Assembly (NCBI RefSeq): GCF_008107695.1
Contig: NZ_VIRG01000036.1
Location: forward strand, 186,001 to 250,000
Reading direction: 5' to 3'
DNA: 64,000 nt
Origin: Stappia sp. BW2
GTDB lineage: Bacteria > Pseudomonadota > Alphaproteobacteria > Rhizobiales > Stappiaceae
The notes beneath the pieces are model-generated. The model did no database searches. It was given only the letters and a program-made list of their open reading frames with translations, and was not told the origin of the DNA. Shown here one piece after another: positions 7,422 through 19,954 of the stretch (position 1 is its first letter; each line of letters begins with the position of its first letter). Position numbers and translations under genes: made by a program.

Positions 7422-9515
7422 GTGCAGGTCAGCCATCGGTTCTTGAGTGACCGGCTGGAACAATCCGGTCGTGCACGAAACAATACTCTTACAGGCTTCC
7501 ACACGTCCTTGCTGGAGGTGCTCCCTCATGCTGCGGCCTATGTCACGAAGGATGGCAGCTTCCTGGTTCATAATCAGCAAATGAAGGCGCTTTGTGCGGC
7601 AAAAGGTGTCTCGCCGGTTCCTCTCAGCTTGCCCGCACTTCTTTCAGAAAAATGCTGGCGGCGGTGCGAACCGGTTCTGTCAGCGGCGTTCGGCGGTATC
7701 CCGGCACAGGCAAGCGGTGCGATCCTCATGCAATCGGGGGAAACTTTCTGCCACCACATGATCTGCACATCCTTTGTTTCACTGCCGGGTGAACGTCAGG
7801 CCGTTCTGGTTCAGTTCGAACTGGAGCAAAACCGGGAGGACGAGATGGTCGTGATGTCCGAACCGGTAAACAACGCCGCGTTCTCCGGAAAGGAAGAACC
7901 TGGCTTTGATCTCATGGAACATTTTCCGGACGATGTTCTGGTGTTTGGTGCCTCTGAAAGTGTCGAGGCAAGAGCTGAAAAACTTCTGCAACTGATCGGC
8001 AGTGATTACGATGCCAACTTACTGGCCGAAGCCTTGGCAAGTCTGGAAGGCGGACTGCCACAAACCCTCTATATTCCTGAAAACAGGAGTTTTCAGTCCG
8101 CAGGCCGTGCCGCGGACCGTCAGATGTGCGAAGTGCGGGTCGTCCCCATTCCCGGCGCGGGGCAAGAGCAATTGGGCAACCGCGCGTCCATGGCTGTCAT
8201 TCGGCGCAATGTTGATTGCCCTCAGGAAACCGCGGAAAACAGGCGTCTGGCCTATCTCGATCCGTTGACGGGGCTGGAGAACCGCCGGGCTTTCACCAGG
8301 GCGCTAAAGCGTGAACTGAAGCGGCTGGCAACCGACACGGAAACGGGCCTGGCCGTTCTTTATATCGATCTCGACGAATTCAAGAAGGTCAACGATCTTG
8401 GCGGTCACGATGCGGGCGACGATATGCTTTTGCGTGTTGCGGCCTGCCTGCGCCTGACTTTGGGCGAATTCGGCACCGCCGCCAGGATCGGCGGCGACGA
8501 ATTTGCGGGCATGGTGCCGGTCGCCAGTGAGGAAGCCGCCCTCGATATTGCCGAAGAAATTCTCGGTGCTTTTGACCGCATCCGCCTAGAGGTCGGGGAC
8601 CGTGTGTTCACCATCGGCGGATCCATTGGGGTCGCCTATCTCGGTGGTGGCATCAAATTGCGCGAAACCGATGCGGCAGCTCTTCTGGGCCTGGCCGATC
8701 GGGCCTGTCTGCGCGGCAAGCGATTTGGAGGCCGTTCGGTGCAGGTTCACGCGGTCCAGCCACAGGATTTCGAAGGCGTGGGCGGCGAACTGGTCGATCT
8801 GCCCGAGCCGGGCAGTTTCCGCGGCAATGAGTTGACCCTCTATGCAATGCCGATTGTCTGCCTCAAGCGCGGCAAGCCTTGGGGATCGGAGATTCTGTTG
8901 CGTCTCAAGGGCGACCGGGCGCGGGGCCTGTCTTCGCGGGCCTGGATTTCGGCCGCCGAACGCTCCGGTTTCATTGCGAAAGTGGATGCCTGGACCCTGG
9001 ACAAGGTGCTGGATGCGGCTGAGCGGAATTCAGACCGCAGCATTCTGACGATGAACGTATCGGCGGAATCGGCCCGCGACCCGAATTTCCGCGACGGTCT
9101 CTACCAGCGTCTGTCGGTCAATCCGCTGCTGGCGGCCAAGCTTTGCCTTGAGATCGCGGAGAAGGATTTTCTGCGCGAACCTGCCAGCGTGCAGGCGTTT
9201 TTCCGGTTCGTGAATGAACTTGGCTGCCAGACCGCCATCGACGATTTTGCCGGACATTGGCCAGTGCTGTCCCGGTTGACCGGCCTGCGCGTCGATTGGC
9301 TGAAGCTTGAATCGAGCCTGACCCAGCAGGTTGTGGAAGAGCCGGCGAAGGCCGCCATCTTGAACGGCCTGGTCCGTGCAGCGCATGAACTCGGCATCAA
9401 GGTGATCGCCAAGCACGTGGAAACATCTGAAGAAGCAAGATTGCTGTGCGAATTGGACATCGAAGCGGCGCAGGGCTTTTTCTTCGGCCGTCCGGAGCCT
9501 TGGCCAGGCGCCTGA
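7422..9515 (+). CDS. Soluble GGDEF-EAL protein with a degenerate EAL domain
   Basis: A 697-residue protein without membrane segments. The N-terminal ~270 residues have a PAS-like start (HAAAYVTKDGSFLVHNQQMK) but no firm domain. The GGDEF domain (about 275-440) keeps LDPLTGLENRRAF and GGDEF at 357-361, so diguanylate cyclase activity is plausible. The EAL domain (about 470-697) keeps E490, N545, E577, D607-D608, K628, E667 and Q684. However, EAL reads EIL, FGTGYSSL reads FAGHWPVL, and AEGVE reads AKHVE, losing a glutamate needed in active phosphodiesterases. The domain is probably an inactive or regulatory module. GTG start with AAAGGG upstream; a bidirectional terminator follows. Confidence 0.88.
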   Translation: MQVSHRFLSDRLEQSGRARNNTLTGFHTSLLEVLPHAAAYVTKDGSFLVHNQQMKALCAAKGVSPVPLSLPALLSEKCWRRCEPVLSAAFGGIPAQASGAILMQSGETFCHHMICTSFVSLPGERQAVLVQFELEQNREDEMVVMSEPVNNAAFSGKEEPGFDLMEHFPDDVLVFGASESVEARAEKLLQLIGSDYDANLLAEALASLEGGLPQTLYIPENRSFQSAGRAADRQMCEVRVVPIPGAGQEQLGNRASMAVIRRNVDCPQETAENRRLAYLDPLTGLENRRAFTRALKRELKRLATDTETGLAVLYIDLDEFKKVNDLGGHDAGDDMLLRVAACLRLTLGEFGTAARIGGDEFAGMVPVASEEAALDIAEEILGAFDRIRLEVGDRVFTIGGSIGVAYLGGGIKLRETDAAALLGLADRACLRGKRFGGRSVQVHAVQPQDFEGVGGELVDLPEPGSFRGNELTLYAMPIVCLKRGKPWGSEILLRLKGDRARGLSSRAWISAAERSGFIAKVDAWTLDKVLDAAERNSDRSILTMNVSAESARDPNFRDGLYQRLSVNPLLAAKLCLEIAEKDFLREPASVQAFFRFVNELGCQTAIDDFAGHWPVLSRLTGLRVDWLKLESSLTQQVVEEPAKAAILNGLVRAAHELGIKVIAKHVETSEEARLLCELDIEAAQGFFFGRPEPWPGA

Positions 9516-9533
9516 TCGACGCTCGGTGCGCAC

Positions 9534-9567
9534 AAAAAAGAGCGACGCCTGGCGCCGCTCTTTTTGT
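9534..9567. terminator. Bidirectional terminator between the GGDEF/EAL gene and gyrB
   Basis: AAAAAGAGCG ... CGCTCTTTTT flanks an inner GC-rich stem. T runs appear on both strands and the two genes converge on it, ending at 9515 and 9584. Confidence 0.88.
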
Positions 9568-9583
9568 TTGTCTTTTCGGTAAC

Positions 9584-12046
<2,463 letters not shown>

Positions 12047-12169
12047 TCACCAATCGATTTTTCTTTTCCATCCCCGTTATACGGGGTTCCGGCGGGGGTT
12101 CAACCACGTGCCGGCCATAGGCCAGCCAGCGAAGGAATTCTGGTGGAAAACCATAAGATTCCGGCGGAT

Positions 12170-13318
12170 TTAAGGGGCCTTGCTCCGCTCGAGCAGGCGT
12201 CCCTGGTGCTCCCTGATCTCAAACACTTCCGCTTCCGCTGGCAAAGCTTCGAAGAGGGCCTCGTCCGTGCCGGTCATGAAAACCTGTCCGCCAAGGGAAT
12301 CCAGCTTCGAAAACAGGGCCGACCGCCGGTCGGGATCAAGATGCGCCGCCACTTCATCGAGCAGCAGAAGGGGCGTCATTCCCGACACCTTTGCCGTCAG
12401 TTCGGCATGGGCCAGGATGAGCCCGATCAGCAGGGCCTTCTGTTCGCCGGTGGAGGATTGCGACGCCGGCATGGCCTTGGCCGCGTGCAGAACGGTGAGG
12501 TCGCTCAAGTGCGGACCGTTGAGCGTGCGCCCGGCCGCGCGGTCACGCCCGCGGCCGTCCTGCAGCATCTGGCGGTAGCGGTCTTCCCGGTCGGAGGCGC
12601 TCAGACCCGCGGTCTCCGCCTCGAAGGCGCCTTCCAGGCTGACGGTGGCATGGGGAAACGGCAGATCCTGTGCGGCCTGTCCGGCAATCATGCGGCTGAG
12701 CAGGTCAACGGTTTCCGTTCTGGCAATGGAGACGGCGGTCCCGAGTTCCGCCACCTGCTGTTCCAGCGCGCTCAAATAGGCATCGGAGCCGCCCTGGTCG
12801 AGAAGCCGGTTGCGTTGCCGGAGAGCGTTTTCAAAGTCGCTCACCCGGCGTCCGTGGGTCGGGTCGATCGCCAGTGTCAGGCGGTCGAGAAAGCGGCGCC
12901 GGTCGGAGCCGGGGCCGGTGAACAGCCCGTCCATCGACGGCACCAGCCAGAGCACCCGCATATAGTCGAGCAGACTTTCCGAGCCGCGAACCTCCTCGCC
13001 GTCGATACGCACCTTGCGCCCGGACGTCCCGGCCACGAGACCGGTTCCAATCCTGGTTTCAAACCCGTCCAGTTGCACCGTTGCGGCAACGCTCCAGCTG
13101 CCATCGCCACCTTTCAGGGCAATGTCGGCAAGCGCTGTCCGGCGCAGGCCGCGGCCGGCGGTCAGAAACGATATGGCTTCCAGGATATTGGTCTTGCCGG
13201 CGCCGTTGGGCCCGACAAAGGCGACCATCTTGGCCGTCATCGGCAGCGTCAGGGCGCTGTAGTTGCGGAAGCCGGTCAATGACAGACGGGTCAGCTGCGC
13301 TGTCCGGTATTCTGTCAT
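12170..13318 (-). CDS. recF: DNA replication/repair protein RecF
   Basis: A 382-residue SMC-like ATPase that, with RecO and RecR, loads RecA at single-strand gaps and stalled forks. The N-terminus has the characteristic LTRLSLTGFRNYSAL and Walker A GPNGAGKTN (about residues 35-43). The ABC-type signature STGEQKALLIGL and the Walker B LLLLDEVAAHLD follow in the C-terminal half. Length is typical. It lies 38 bases after dnaN and 132 bases before gyrB in the same direction. Confidence 0.97.
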   Translation of the reverse strand: MTEYRTAQLTRLSLTGFRNYSALTLPMTAKMVAFVGPNGAGKTNILEAISFLTAGRGLRRTALADIALKGGDGSWSVAATVQLDGFETRIGTGLVAGTSGRKVRIDGEEVRGSESLLDYMRVLWLVPSMDGLFTGPGSDRRRFLDRLTLAIDPTHGRRVSDFENALRQRNRLLDQGGSDAYLSALEQQVAELGTAVSIARTETVDLLSRMIAGQAAQDLPFPHATVSLEGAFEAETAGLSASDREDRYRQMLQDGRGRDRAAGRTLNGPHLSDLTVLHAAKAMPASQSSTGEQKALLIGLILAHAELTAKVSGMTPLLLLDEVAAHLDPDRRSALFSKLDSLGGQVFMTGTDEALFEALPAEAEVFEIREHQGRLLERSKAP

Positions 13319-13356
13319 GACCCCACTTCCGCTACAGTTTGGGCGTGCCGCTGAAC

Positions 13357-14475
13357 TCAGACGCGCATCGGCATGAGAACGAACAGGCAGTCGTCAACCG
13401 TGTTGTCCTGAATGAGGGTCGGAGAGCCGCTGTCCGCCAGACGGAACAGAGCCGTATCACTCGACAGCTGGTTGGCAATATCGAGCAGGTAGCGGGAGTT
13501 GAAGCCGATTTCCAAAGGCTCGGCATCATATTCGACGGCCACTTCTTCGGTCGCGCTACCGGAATCCGGGTTGTTCACCGTCAGCACCAGGCGGCCTTCG
13601 GTCAAGGACAGCTTCACGGCGCGGCCGCGCTCGGAGGAGATCGTCGACACGCGGTCGACGGCTTCCTTGAACTCGTCGCGGTCGACGCGCATTTCCTTGT
13701 CGTTGTTCTGCGGGATCACGCGGCCGTAGTCCGGGAAGGTGCCGTCAATCAGCTTCGACGTCAGGATAACGGAGCCGGTCGTGAGGCGGATCTTGGTGTC
13801 GGAAAGCTCGATCTGGACATTGGCTTCCGGCGTCTCGAGCAACTTCTGGATTTCGCCAACTGTCTTGCGCGGCACGATGATGCCGGGCATGCCTGCCGAA
13901 CCGGACGGTGCGGGCACTTCGGCCTGCGCCAGACGGTGACCGTCGGTCGCGACCGCGCGGAACTGTAAGCCGGATCCCGCATCCACCGTGTGCAGGTAGA
14001 TGCCGTTCAGGTAATAGCGGGTCTCTTCGGTCGAAATCGCGAACTGGGTCGCGTCGATCAGCTTGCGGATATCGGCGCCGGTCAATGCGAAGCCGTGGCT
14101 GAAATCGCCTGCGGTCAGATCCGGGAAGTCTGTTTCCGGCAGCATCTGCAGGGTGAACTTCGAGCGGCCTGCGCGAATTTCGAGTGTGGCGTTGTCGCTG
14201 GTGGTTTCAAGAACCACCTGCGAGCCTTCCGGCAGCTTGCGCACGATGTCGTAGAACATATGGGCCGGAACGGTGGTCGCACCCGGCAGTTCGATCATGG
14301 CCGGCACGCTCTCGACGATTTCCAGGTCGAGATCCGTTGCCTTCAGATTGAGCGCGCCGCCATCGGCGCGCAGAAGAACGTTCGACAGGATCGGAATGGT
14401 ATTCCGGCGTTCGACGACGCGGTGAACATGGGTCAAGGACTTGAGGAGGTCGGTCCGCTCGAGGGTCGCTTTCAT
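13357..14475 (-). CDS. dnaN: DNA polymerase III beta subunit (sliding clamp)
   Basis: A 372-residue ring-forming clamp that tethers DNA polymerase III to DNA. The N-terminus (MKATLERTDLLKSLTHVHRVVERRNTIPILSNVLL) and C-terminus (LFVLMPMRV, the clamp's conserved end) match the family. Length is typical. It lies between dnaA and recF on the minus strand, the ancestral arrangement, though many Rhizobiaceae have separated these genes. Confidence 0.98.
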   Translation of the reverse strand: MKATLERTDLLKSLTHVHRVVERRNTIPILSNVLLRADGGALNLKATDLDLEIVESVPAMIELPGATTVPAHMFYDIVRKLPEGSQVVLETTSDNATLEIRAGRSKFTLQMLPETDFPDLTAGDFSHGFALTGADIRKLIDATQFAISTEETRYYLNGIYLHTVDAGSGLQFRAVATDGHRLAQAEVPAPSGSAGMPGIIVPRKTVGEIQKLLETPEANVQIELSDTKIRLTTGSVILTSKLIDGTFPDYGRVIPQNNDKEMRVDRDEFKEAVDRVSTISSERGRAVKLSLTEGRLVLTVNNPDSGSATEEVAVEYDAEPLEIGFNSRYLLDIANQLSSDTALFRLADSGSPTLIQDNTVDDCLFVLMPMRV

Positions 14476-14591
14476 ACTCTCGTTCCGTACTCATGAAACG
14501 CCTGGCTGAGCTGCCGGGCTGATTGAATATTCTTGGCTCCGGTGAGGAGCGGGGTGGACGACACTGCCCTTAACCGGCTGCAAAAGCAAGA

Positions 14592-14620
14592 GGGCGTTCA
14601 GCCAGAACGCCCCCAATTTT
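14592..14620 (-). terminator. Probable terminator after dnaA
   Basis: Perfect stem GGGCGTTC/GAACGCCC with a 5-base loop (14592-14612). On the minus strand it is followed by TCTTGCTTTTGC, only moderately T-rich. It would partly separate dnaA from dnaN, leaving a dnaN promoter in the remaining 115 bases. Confidence 0.5.
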
Positions 14621-14734
14621 GGTAGAAAATCGTGTATTTTAATCTTGCTTCGCCGCGGGCCGGGAAGAGGCCGGTGGATGCCCGATTGAAATCGCCGGGC
14701 ACCCACGATAGACCTGTTTCCGAAGCGCTCCGCC

Positions 14735-16210
14735 TCAGGCGTCGAGCATGCGCTTGAGCAACTCCAGCTCCTGCGCCAGGGCGTAGTCGGCGCGCGCCAT
14801 TTCCTCAATCTTGCGCACAGCGTGCAAAACTGTGGTGTGGTCTCGATTGCCGAAGCGGCGGCCGATTTCCGGCAGCGAGCGCGGCGTCATGACCTTGGCA
14901 AGATACATGGCAATCTGACGCGGGCGGACAATGGTCCGGGTACGCCGTGCAGACAGCAGATCAGCCTTGGTGACATTATAGTGCTTGGAGACCACCCGCT
15001 GGATGTCTTCGATCTTGACCCGGCGCGGCTCACTGGAGCGAACCAGATCGCGCAAGGTCATTTCTGCCATTTCCTGCGTGATCGGCTGGTTGGTCAGCTG
15101 GTTGTGCGCGATCAGCCGGTTGAGTGCACCCTCAAGGTCGCGGCCAGAAGAGGCGACATGGCGCGCGACATAGTCCAGCACACTGTCCGGAACGTCGAAC
15201 TGCGGGTAGGTCCTGCGGGCCGTGTCGACACGTGTGGCCAGGATGTTCCGGCGCAAGGCGAAATCCGGTTCCTGAATGCCAACCACCAGGCCGCCGGACA
15301 GGCGTGAGCGGACACGGTCGTCGAGCGTGTCCAGTTCGGACGGCGCGCGATCCGCAGCCACGATCACCTGACGGGCACCGTCGATGAGGGCGTTGAGGGT
15401 GTGGCAGAATTCCTGCTGCACCTGTTTGCCGTGCAGGAACTGCATGTCGTCGATCAGGAGAAGGTCGATCGTGCGCAGGTTTTCCTTGAAGGCCAGGGCA
15501 GACTGGGACTTCAGGGCGGTCACGAACTTGTACATGAAGTGCTCGGCCGTGAGGTAAAGCACCTTGCGGCCGGATGCCCGCGCCTTTGCGGCAACAGCCT
15601 GCATCAGGTGGGTTTTACCCAGGCCAACGGAGGCATGCAGGTAAAGCGGGTTGAAAGTGACCGCGCCGCCGGCGGCAACCTGACGGGCCGCAGCCAGAGC
15701 CAGATTGTTGGACTCGCCTTCGACAAAGGTCTCAAACGTGTATTTCGGATCGAGTGCTGCACCCTGGAGCACGTCACGAGTGGTATCGGAGCTGCTTTCG
15801 CCGCGGCCGAGGGCAGCCGTTGCCGCCTGGGCCCGCGTCACCTGGGTCGCATCGGCAAGAGCGTCGGAGCGGCTTTCGGCTGTAGCCGGCTTGCTGCCCT
15901 GGGGCGCTGCAAGGCTCGGTTTGGCAATCGGGGTCTGACGCGGGCGGATTGCGCCACGCACCGTCAGTTCGATGCGGTGAACGTTGTCGCATTCACGCTG
16001 CCAGAGGCCCATCAGCTGGTCATTATAATTGTTCTGAATCCATTGTTTCAAAAACCGGGTCGGAACAGACAGACGGACGGTGCCGTCCTGATGTTCCTCA
16101 AGGTCTACGCGTGCAAACCAGCTGGTGAAAACATCATCGCCCAATTCTGCGCGAAGCTGCTTCTTCACCCGTTTCCACTGTTCGGAGCCACCTGCCTCCT
16201 GAACCTGCAT
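14735..16210 (-). CDS. dnaA: Chromosomal replication initiator protein DnaA
   Basis: AAA+ protein that melts the chromosomal origin and recruits DnaB. The start at 16210 (CAGGAGGCAGATAAT ahead of ATG) gives 491 aa; a longer reading from 16453 adds unrelated residues and is rejected. Domain I begins [22 protein letters not shown]. Next come a variable domain II, domain III with Walker [11 protein letters not shown] and Walker [15 protein letters not shown], and domain IV with the DnaA-box-binding signature [15 protein letters not shown] near the C-terminus. dnaN lies downstream. I see no cluster of DnaA boxes nearby. Confidence 0.98.
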   Translation of the reverse strand: MQVQEAGGSEQWKRVKKQLRAELGDDVFTSWFARVDLEEHQDGTVRLSVPTRFLKQWIQNNYNDQLMGLWQRECDNVHRIELTVRGAIRPRQTPIAKPSLAAPQGSKPATAESRSDALADATQVTRAQAATAALGRGESSSDTTRDVLQGAALDPKYTFETFVEGESNNLALAAARQVAAGGAVTFNPLYLHASVGLGKTHLMQAVAAKARASGRKVLYLTAEHFMYKFVTALKSQSALAFKENLRTIDLLLIDDMQFLHGKQVQQEFCHTLNALIDGARQVIVAADRAPSELDTLDDRVRSRLSGGLVVGIQEPDFALRRNILATRVDTARRTYPQFDVPDSVLDYVARHVASSGRDLEGALNRLIAHNQLTNQPITQEMAEMTLRDLVRSSEPRRVKIEDIQRVVSKHYNVTKADLLSARRTRTIVRPRQIAMYLAKVMTPRSLPEIGRRFGNRDHTTVLHAVRKIEEMARADYALAQELELLKRMLDA

Positions 16211-16364
16211 ATTATCTGCCTCCTGTATATGTGAAGAGCAGTCCGCCACAGCCACTCTTCGACGCCTTGCTACTTTTGCAGCATTATAATGTCCCTTTTG
16301 GGACGGTTGTTTATTTGGCGAAGGGATTGTTCCCTTCACCTGACCCTGTCGATGGGCAGGGTAT

Positions 16365-16805
16365 CTAACTTTGAATCCAGGGCAATCCGGCCGCTTTCCA
16401 CCCGGACTGGGTCCCACGATGGCCGTCCGGACCGAGCGGGCCCTCGAAACCATCGGAGATATTGAAGCACTTGGAGTAGCCGGCCTGCGTCAGCGCGATT
16501 GCTGCGGCCTGGCTCCGTGCTCCGGAGCGGCACAAGAAATAGATTGGCGCGTTCCGGTCAAGCCCTTTTTCGACCAAAAGACCAGAAACCGATTCCACGA
16601 AGCTCGGATTGGGGCCTGCAGACGGAAAGCTCTGCCATTCCGCCAGGATCGGCTCCTTGCCGATCGGGCGCAGATCCGGCAGTCCGACAAAGGACCATTC
16701 CGCCTGAGTCCGCACGTCGACAAGGATTGCGTCCTGCTGCTCGGCAAGGCCGTCAAAGGCCTCCTGCGCAGTTACGTTTCCTGCATATCCACCGTCAAAT
16801 TGCAA
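16365..16805 (-). CDS. Rhodanese-like sulfurtransferase
   Basis: A single rhodanese domain of about 146 residues. Such proteins carry persulfide sulfur on an active-site cysteine and pass it to acceptors. The active loop reads CRSGARS (Cys about residue 92); the usual start of the fold is [11 protein letters not shown], and the C-terminal [13 protein letters not shown]...GWKAAGLPW matches alphaproteobacterial homologues. TTG at 16805 is chosen because GAAGGGGG lies just upstream; an earlier in-frame TTG at 16820 is possible. It sits 154 bases upstream of dnaA in the same direction. Confidence 0.88.
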   Translation of the reverse strand: MQFDGGYAGNVTAQEAFDGLAEQQDAILVDVRTQAEWSFVGLPDLRPIGKEPILAEWQSFPSAGPNPSFVESVSGLLVEKGLDRNAPIYFLCRSGARSQAAAIALTQAGYSKCFNISDGFEGPLGPDGHRGTQSGWKAAGLPWIQS

Positions 16806-17394
16806 AACAGCCCCCTTCAATAGCGTAGTGCTATTGATTAAAAGTATTCTTCAAGGTTTTCTTGAGAAGGAAATAGACTTCCGCAGGCTAAGTGCCTGGG
16901 TGGTCGAATACGCTAACGTATTCATTCCATGATTTTGATATACTGTGCTCAGCGATGGTCCGGCTTAACTTATACATTGTTTTCCAAGCACCGTTTTTAA
17001 GTAGGTCGCTGGTCTTACCCGCCAGCCGTATCGTTAATATACAGACCGCGAGCGAAGGGGCAACAGCGTGTTTTTGCTAATGGCGGAAAGTGCCTTTTGT
17101 TTCCCTGTGCAATCGTTTTTTTGGTCTCTGTTGGCGAAAGAGCAAACGTGTTTTCCCGCAATGACTTTTCCCGCTGAAGCGCCCTGTCACAGTCCAAAAA
17201 CAACAGTTTCAAAAAAAATTTCGCAACTGACAGCTTGACTCGTATCGAATCCGGATTGATTGCCTTTTCCCAATGGTACATGTCCGTAAGAGTCTGATAA
17301 ATAACGACTTTTTATGACACTATTGCGCTCGGTAGAAATTGCAATATTGCGCGCTCAGGTTGCTGAATTTGACCATCCACAAAATTACGCGGCT
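16806..17394. other. Long gene-free region between rpsT and the rhodanese/dnaA genes
   Basis: About 590 bases, lower in GC than the flanks, with several T runs. The ORFs in it are short and lack family resemblance. I looked for an origin: only one weak DnaA-box-like sequence (CCATCCACA, about 17372) is present, with no cluster. It should contain the promoter(s) for the rhodanese and perhaps dnaA. Confidence 0.45.
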
Positions 17395-17427
17395 AAAAAA
17401 AACCCGGCACTTAGGCCGGGTCTTTTT
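17395..17427 (-). terminator. Intrinsic terminator of rpsT
   Basis: Stem CCCGGC/GCCGGG (17403-17420) followed on the minus strand by a run of T (17395-17402), 21 bases after the rpsT stop codon. Confidence 0.9.
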
Positions 17428-17448
17428 AACGCTCATATGACGGTGCGG

Positions 17449-17715
17449 TTACGCGCTGAGTGCCTTGATACGGGCATTGAGGCGGGAAACCTTCCGGGAC
17501 GCCGTATTGGCATGCATCGTGCCTTTGCTGGCAGCGCGCATGATTTCCGGCTGTGCGGCCTTGAAGGCCTCGCTTGCAGCGGCCTGGTCGCCGGAAGCAA
17601 TCGCTTCCTCAACCTTGCGCAGGTAGGTGCGCACGCGGCTGCGACGGGCTTTGTTCGTGGCCGTCCGGCGGGCAATCTTACGGGCCGCCTTCTTGGCCGA
17701 TGGTGTGTTGGCCAT
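17449..17715 (-). CDS. rpsT: 30S ribosomal protein S20
   Basis: An 88-residue, very basic helical protein ([27 protein letters not shown]..., reading on in family style to [14 protein letters not shown]) that binds 16S rRNA early in 30S assembly. Length and termini are typical. It lies upstream of dnaA on the same strand, as in many alphaproteobacteria, and has its own terminator. Confidence 0.98.
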   Translation of the reverse strand: MANTPSAKKAARKIARRTATNKARRSRVRTYLRKVEEAIASGDQAAASEAFKAAQPEIMRAASKGTMHANTASRKVSRLNARIKALSA

Positions 17716-17890
17716 GGGCTCTATCCTGATCGGTAATTGGGACTAGTGTCCGGTGGCGATCGGGACGAGGGAGCAAGAGCTGCAAGACCCGATCAAAAAA
17801 CAACGGCGGCGGAAAACCGCCACCGATTGGGCGCAGCTTATAATCTCGCTTTCGGATGCAGTCAACGGCTTTATCGTTCGACGCCGTAGT

Positions 17891-18664
17891 TTATTTGTTC
17901 CGGAACTGCGGTGCCCGTTTCTCGCTGAAGGCGCTCATGCCTTCGTTCTGGTCTTCCAGCGCAAACAGGGCCTGGAAAACACGCCGTTCGAAACGCACGC
18001 CTTCCGAAAGCGTCGTTTCATAGGCACGGTCGACACTTTCCTTGGCCATCATGACAACGGGAAGCGAGAAATCGGAGATCTTTTCGGCCGCCTTCAGCGC
18101 TTCCTCAAGCAGGTCGTCCGCTGGAACGATGCGGCTGACGAGACCGCTGCGCTCGGCTTCTTCGGCGTCCATCATGCGTCCGGTCAGCACCATTTCCATG
18201 GCTTTGGACTTTCCGACGAACCGCGTCAGGCGCTGGGTTCCACCGGCGCCGGGAATGACGCCAAGGGTGATTTCCGGCTGGCCAAACTTGGCCGTGTCCG
18301 CGGCAATGATAAAGTCGCACAGCATGGCCAGCTCGCAGCCTCCGCCAAGCGCGTACCCCGCCACGGCGGCAATGATCGGCTTGCGGTTGCGTGAGACCCG
18401 GTCGAAAGGCGTAATCAGATCCGTCTGGTACGCGGAGGAAAAATTGTGCGGCTGCATTTCCTTGATGTCGGCACCGGCGGCAAAGGCCTTTTCCGAGCCT
18501 GTGATGACAATACAGCCGATCCGCTCGTCCGCATCGAACCCGTCAAGCGCGGTCCCCAGTTCGTTAACCAGTGCCGCATTGAGTGCGTTCAAGGCTTTTG
18601 GCCGGTCCAGTGTGATCAGACCGACTTTTCCCCGTTTTTCGACGCGGATGTTCTCATATCCCAT
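17891..18664 (-). CDS. Enoyl-CoA hydratase (crotonase family)
   Basis: A 257-residue crotonase-fold enzyme that hydrates trans-2-enoyl-CoA in beta-oxidation. The oxyanion-hole segment [11 protein letters not shown] is present, and both catalytic glutamates are in place: [11 protein letters not shown] and [17 protein letters not shown]. Starting at [12 protein letters not shown] (18664, with GGGAGC upstream) gives the standard length; an in-frame start at 18727 adds a Pro-rich leader and is less likely. A gene of this type between rpsT and mutM is common in Hyphomicrobiales. Confidence 0.93.
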   Translation of the reverse strand: MGYENIRVEKRGKVGLITLDRPKALNALNAALVNELGTALDGFDADERIGCIVITGSEKAFAAGADIKEMQPHNFSSAYQTDLITPFDRVSRNRKPIIAAVAGYALGGGCELAMLCDFIIAADTAKFGQPEITLGVIPGAGGTQRLTRFVGKSKAMEMVLTGRMMDAEEAERSGLVSRIVPADDLLEEALKAAEKISDFSLPVVMMAKESVDRAYETTLSEGVRFERRVFQALFALEDQNEGMSAFSEKRAPQFRNK

Positions 18665-18819
18665 GTTGCCAGCTCCCGGTGCTGGAACCCGTGGCGGGCC
18701 GGATGGATGGGGCTCGCTTGAGCTCACCTCCGGATGCCTGCGGTTTCCTGGACGTGTAGTTCATCGGCAATGCGTACCTGAGGTCGGGCGGGTCTGGCAA
18801 GCTTGACCGTTAGGACAGG

Positions 18820-19713
18820 TCAGCGCTGGCAGGCCGGGCAATGAAAGGTCGACCTGTTCGACTGCACAAGGCGCGCCACGGTGCCCGTGCAGCCAGGCGT
18901 CCGGCAGGCTTGCCCCTCGCGGTCATAGACCGCAAAGGAATGCTGAAAATAGCCGAGGCTGCCGTCCGCCTTCGTATGATCGCGCAGCGAAGATCCGCCG
19001 GCCTTGATGGCATCCTCCAGCGTGGCGCGGATATTGGCGGCAAGTTCCACAGCCTTTTTTGTCGGCCTGCCGGTTTTGGTCACCAGCGTTCCGGCGGCCC
19101 GTTCCGGGCTCAGCCCGGTGCGCCATAGCGCTTCGCACACATAGATGTTGCCGAGGCCTGCAATCAGTTTCTGATTGAGAAGCGCTGCCTTCAGCGGCGT
19201 CTTGCGCCCGTTGAACAGCCGCGCAAGCGTTTCGCCGCCCAGATCGTTACCGAGAGGTTCCAGGCCGAGGTCGCGGAAAAAGGGGTGATCTGCAAGCGCG
19301 GGACGGGAAATGAGGTCCATGAAGCCGAACCGGCGCGGGTCGTTGTAGACAATCCGGGCCCGCGCACCATCTGGTGTTTCCAGGTGGAAGATCACATGAT
19401 CGTGTTTCGGGTCCTTGCTGCGGGCATGGGCAAAGCTGCCTGGCGTTGCAGCGGCGAGATCGTTTTCGATCCGGAACGATCCAGACATGCCAAGGTGCAT
19501 CACCAGCACATCGCCGCTGTCGACGTCGCCAAGTAGATATTTGGACCGCCGGGACAGCACCGTCAGCCTGCGACCGGTCAGCCGGTCGGCGAATTCCGCC
19601 GGAAACGGGAAGCGAAGGTCCGGCCGGTTCTGGTCGACCTTTGTAATCAGAGCCCCTTCGAAAGTGGGGGCAAGGCCGCGCTTGACGGTTTCGACTTCCG
19701 GAAGTTCGGGCAT
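18820..19713 (-). CDS. mutM: Formamidopyrimidine-DNA glycosylase (Fpg/MutM)
   Basis: A 297-residue bifunctional glycosylase/AP lyase that removes 8-oxoguanine and formamidopyrimidines. The start at 19713 gives the essential N-terminus M-PELPEVE, with Pro2 as the nucleophile and Glu3 next to it. The helix-two-turn-helix segment ([18 protein letters not shown]) and the C-terminal zinc finger (CRTPGC ... CPACQR) are present. An in-frame start at 19737 would bury the catalytic proline and is rejected. It is divergent from ubiE. Confidence 0.97.
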   Translation of the reverse strand: MPELPEVETVKRGLAPTFEGALITKVDQNRPDLRFPFPAEFADRLTGRRLTVLSRRSKYLLGDVDSGDVLVMHLGMSGSFRIENDLAAATPGSFAHARSKDPKHDHVIFHLETPDGARARIVYNDPRRFGFMDLISRPALADHPFFRDLGLEPLGNDLGGETLARLFNGRKTPLKAALLNQKLIAGLGNIYVCEALWRTGLSPERAAGTLVTKTGRPTKKAVELAANIRATLEDAIKAGGSSLRDHTKADGSLGYFQHSFAVYDREGQACRTPGCTGTVARLVQSNRSTFHCPACQR

Positions 19714-19954
19714 GAGAGGTCTGGTGTCCGCTGTCATGGCAGGCTATAGGCCTGCGGCATATGGTTTTTGGTGGCCGGCAACGATAGCGCTTGCCAATGG
19801 CTTGTACTATGGTCCGGCGCACTTTGAAGATAGTTTCGAAACGGCAATCCGCCAGCACTTTCAACAGGTGGCTTGTCCAACGGGTAAGAAGTGACCGGCC
19901 CCGCAGCCGGCCGGCAGCAGTGCCGCGGCGCGGAGCGGTCTTGGAGGCGCTTTC

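Noticed and set aside
16211..16453. N-terminal extension of dnaA
   Set aside because: The extra 81 residues do not resemble DnaA, while AGGAGG precedes the ATG at 16210 that gives the standard N-terminus.
17015..17281. 88-codon minus-strand ORF in the rpsT-rhodanese gap
   Set aside because: No ribosome-binding site, no family resemblance, unusual composition; treated as chance.
16806..17394. Chromosomal replication origin (oriC)
   Set aside because: Only one weak DnaA-box-like sequence was found; position next to dnaA alone is not enough.
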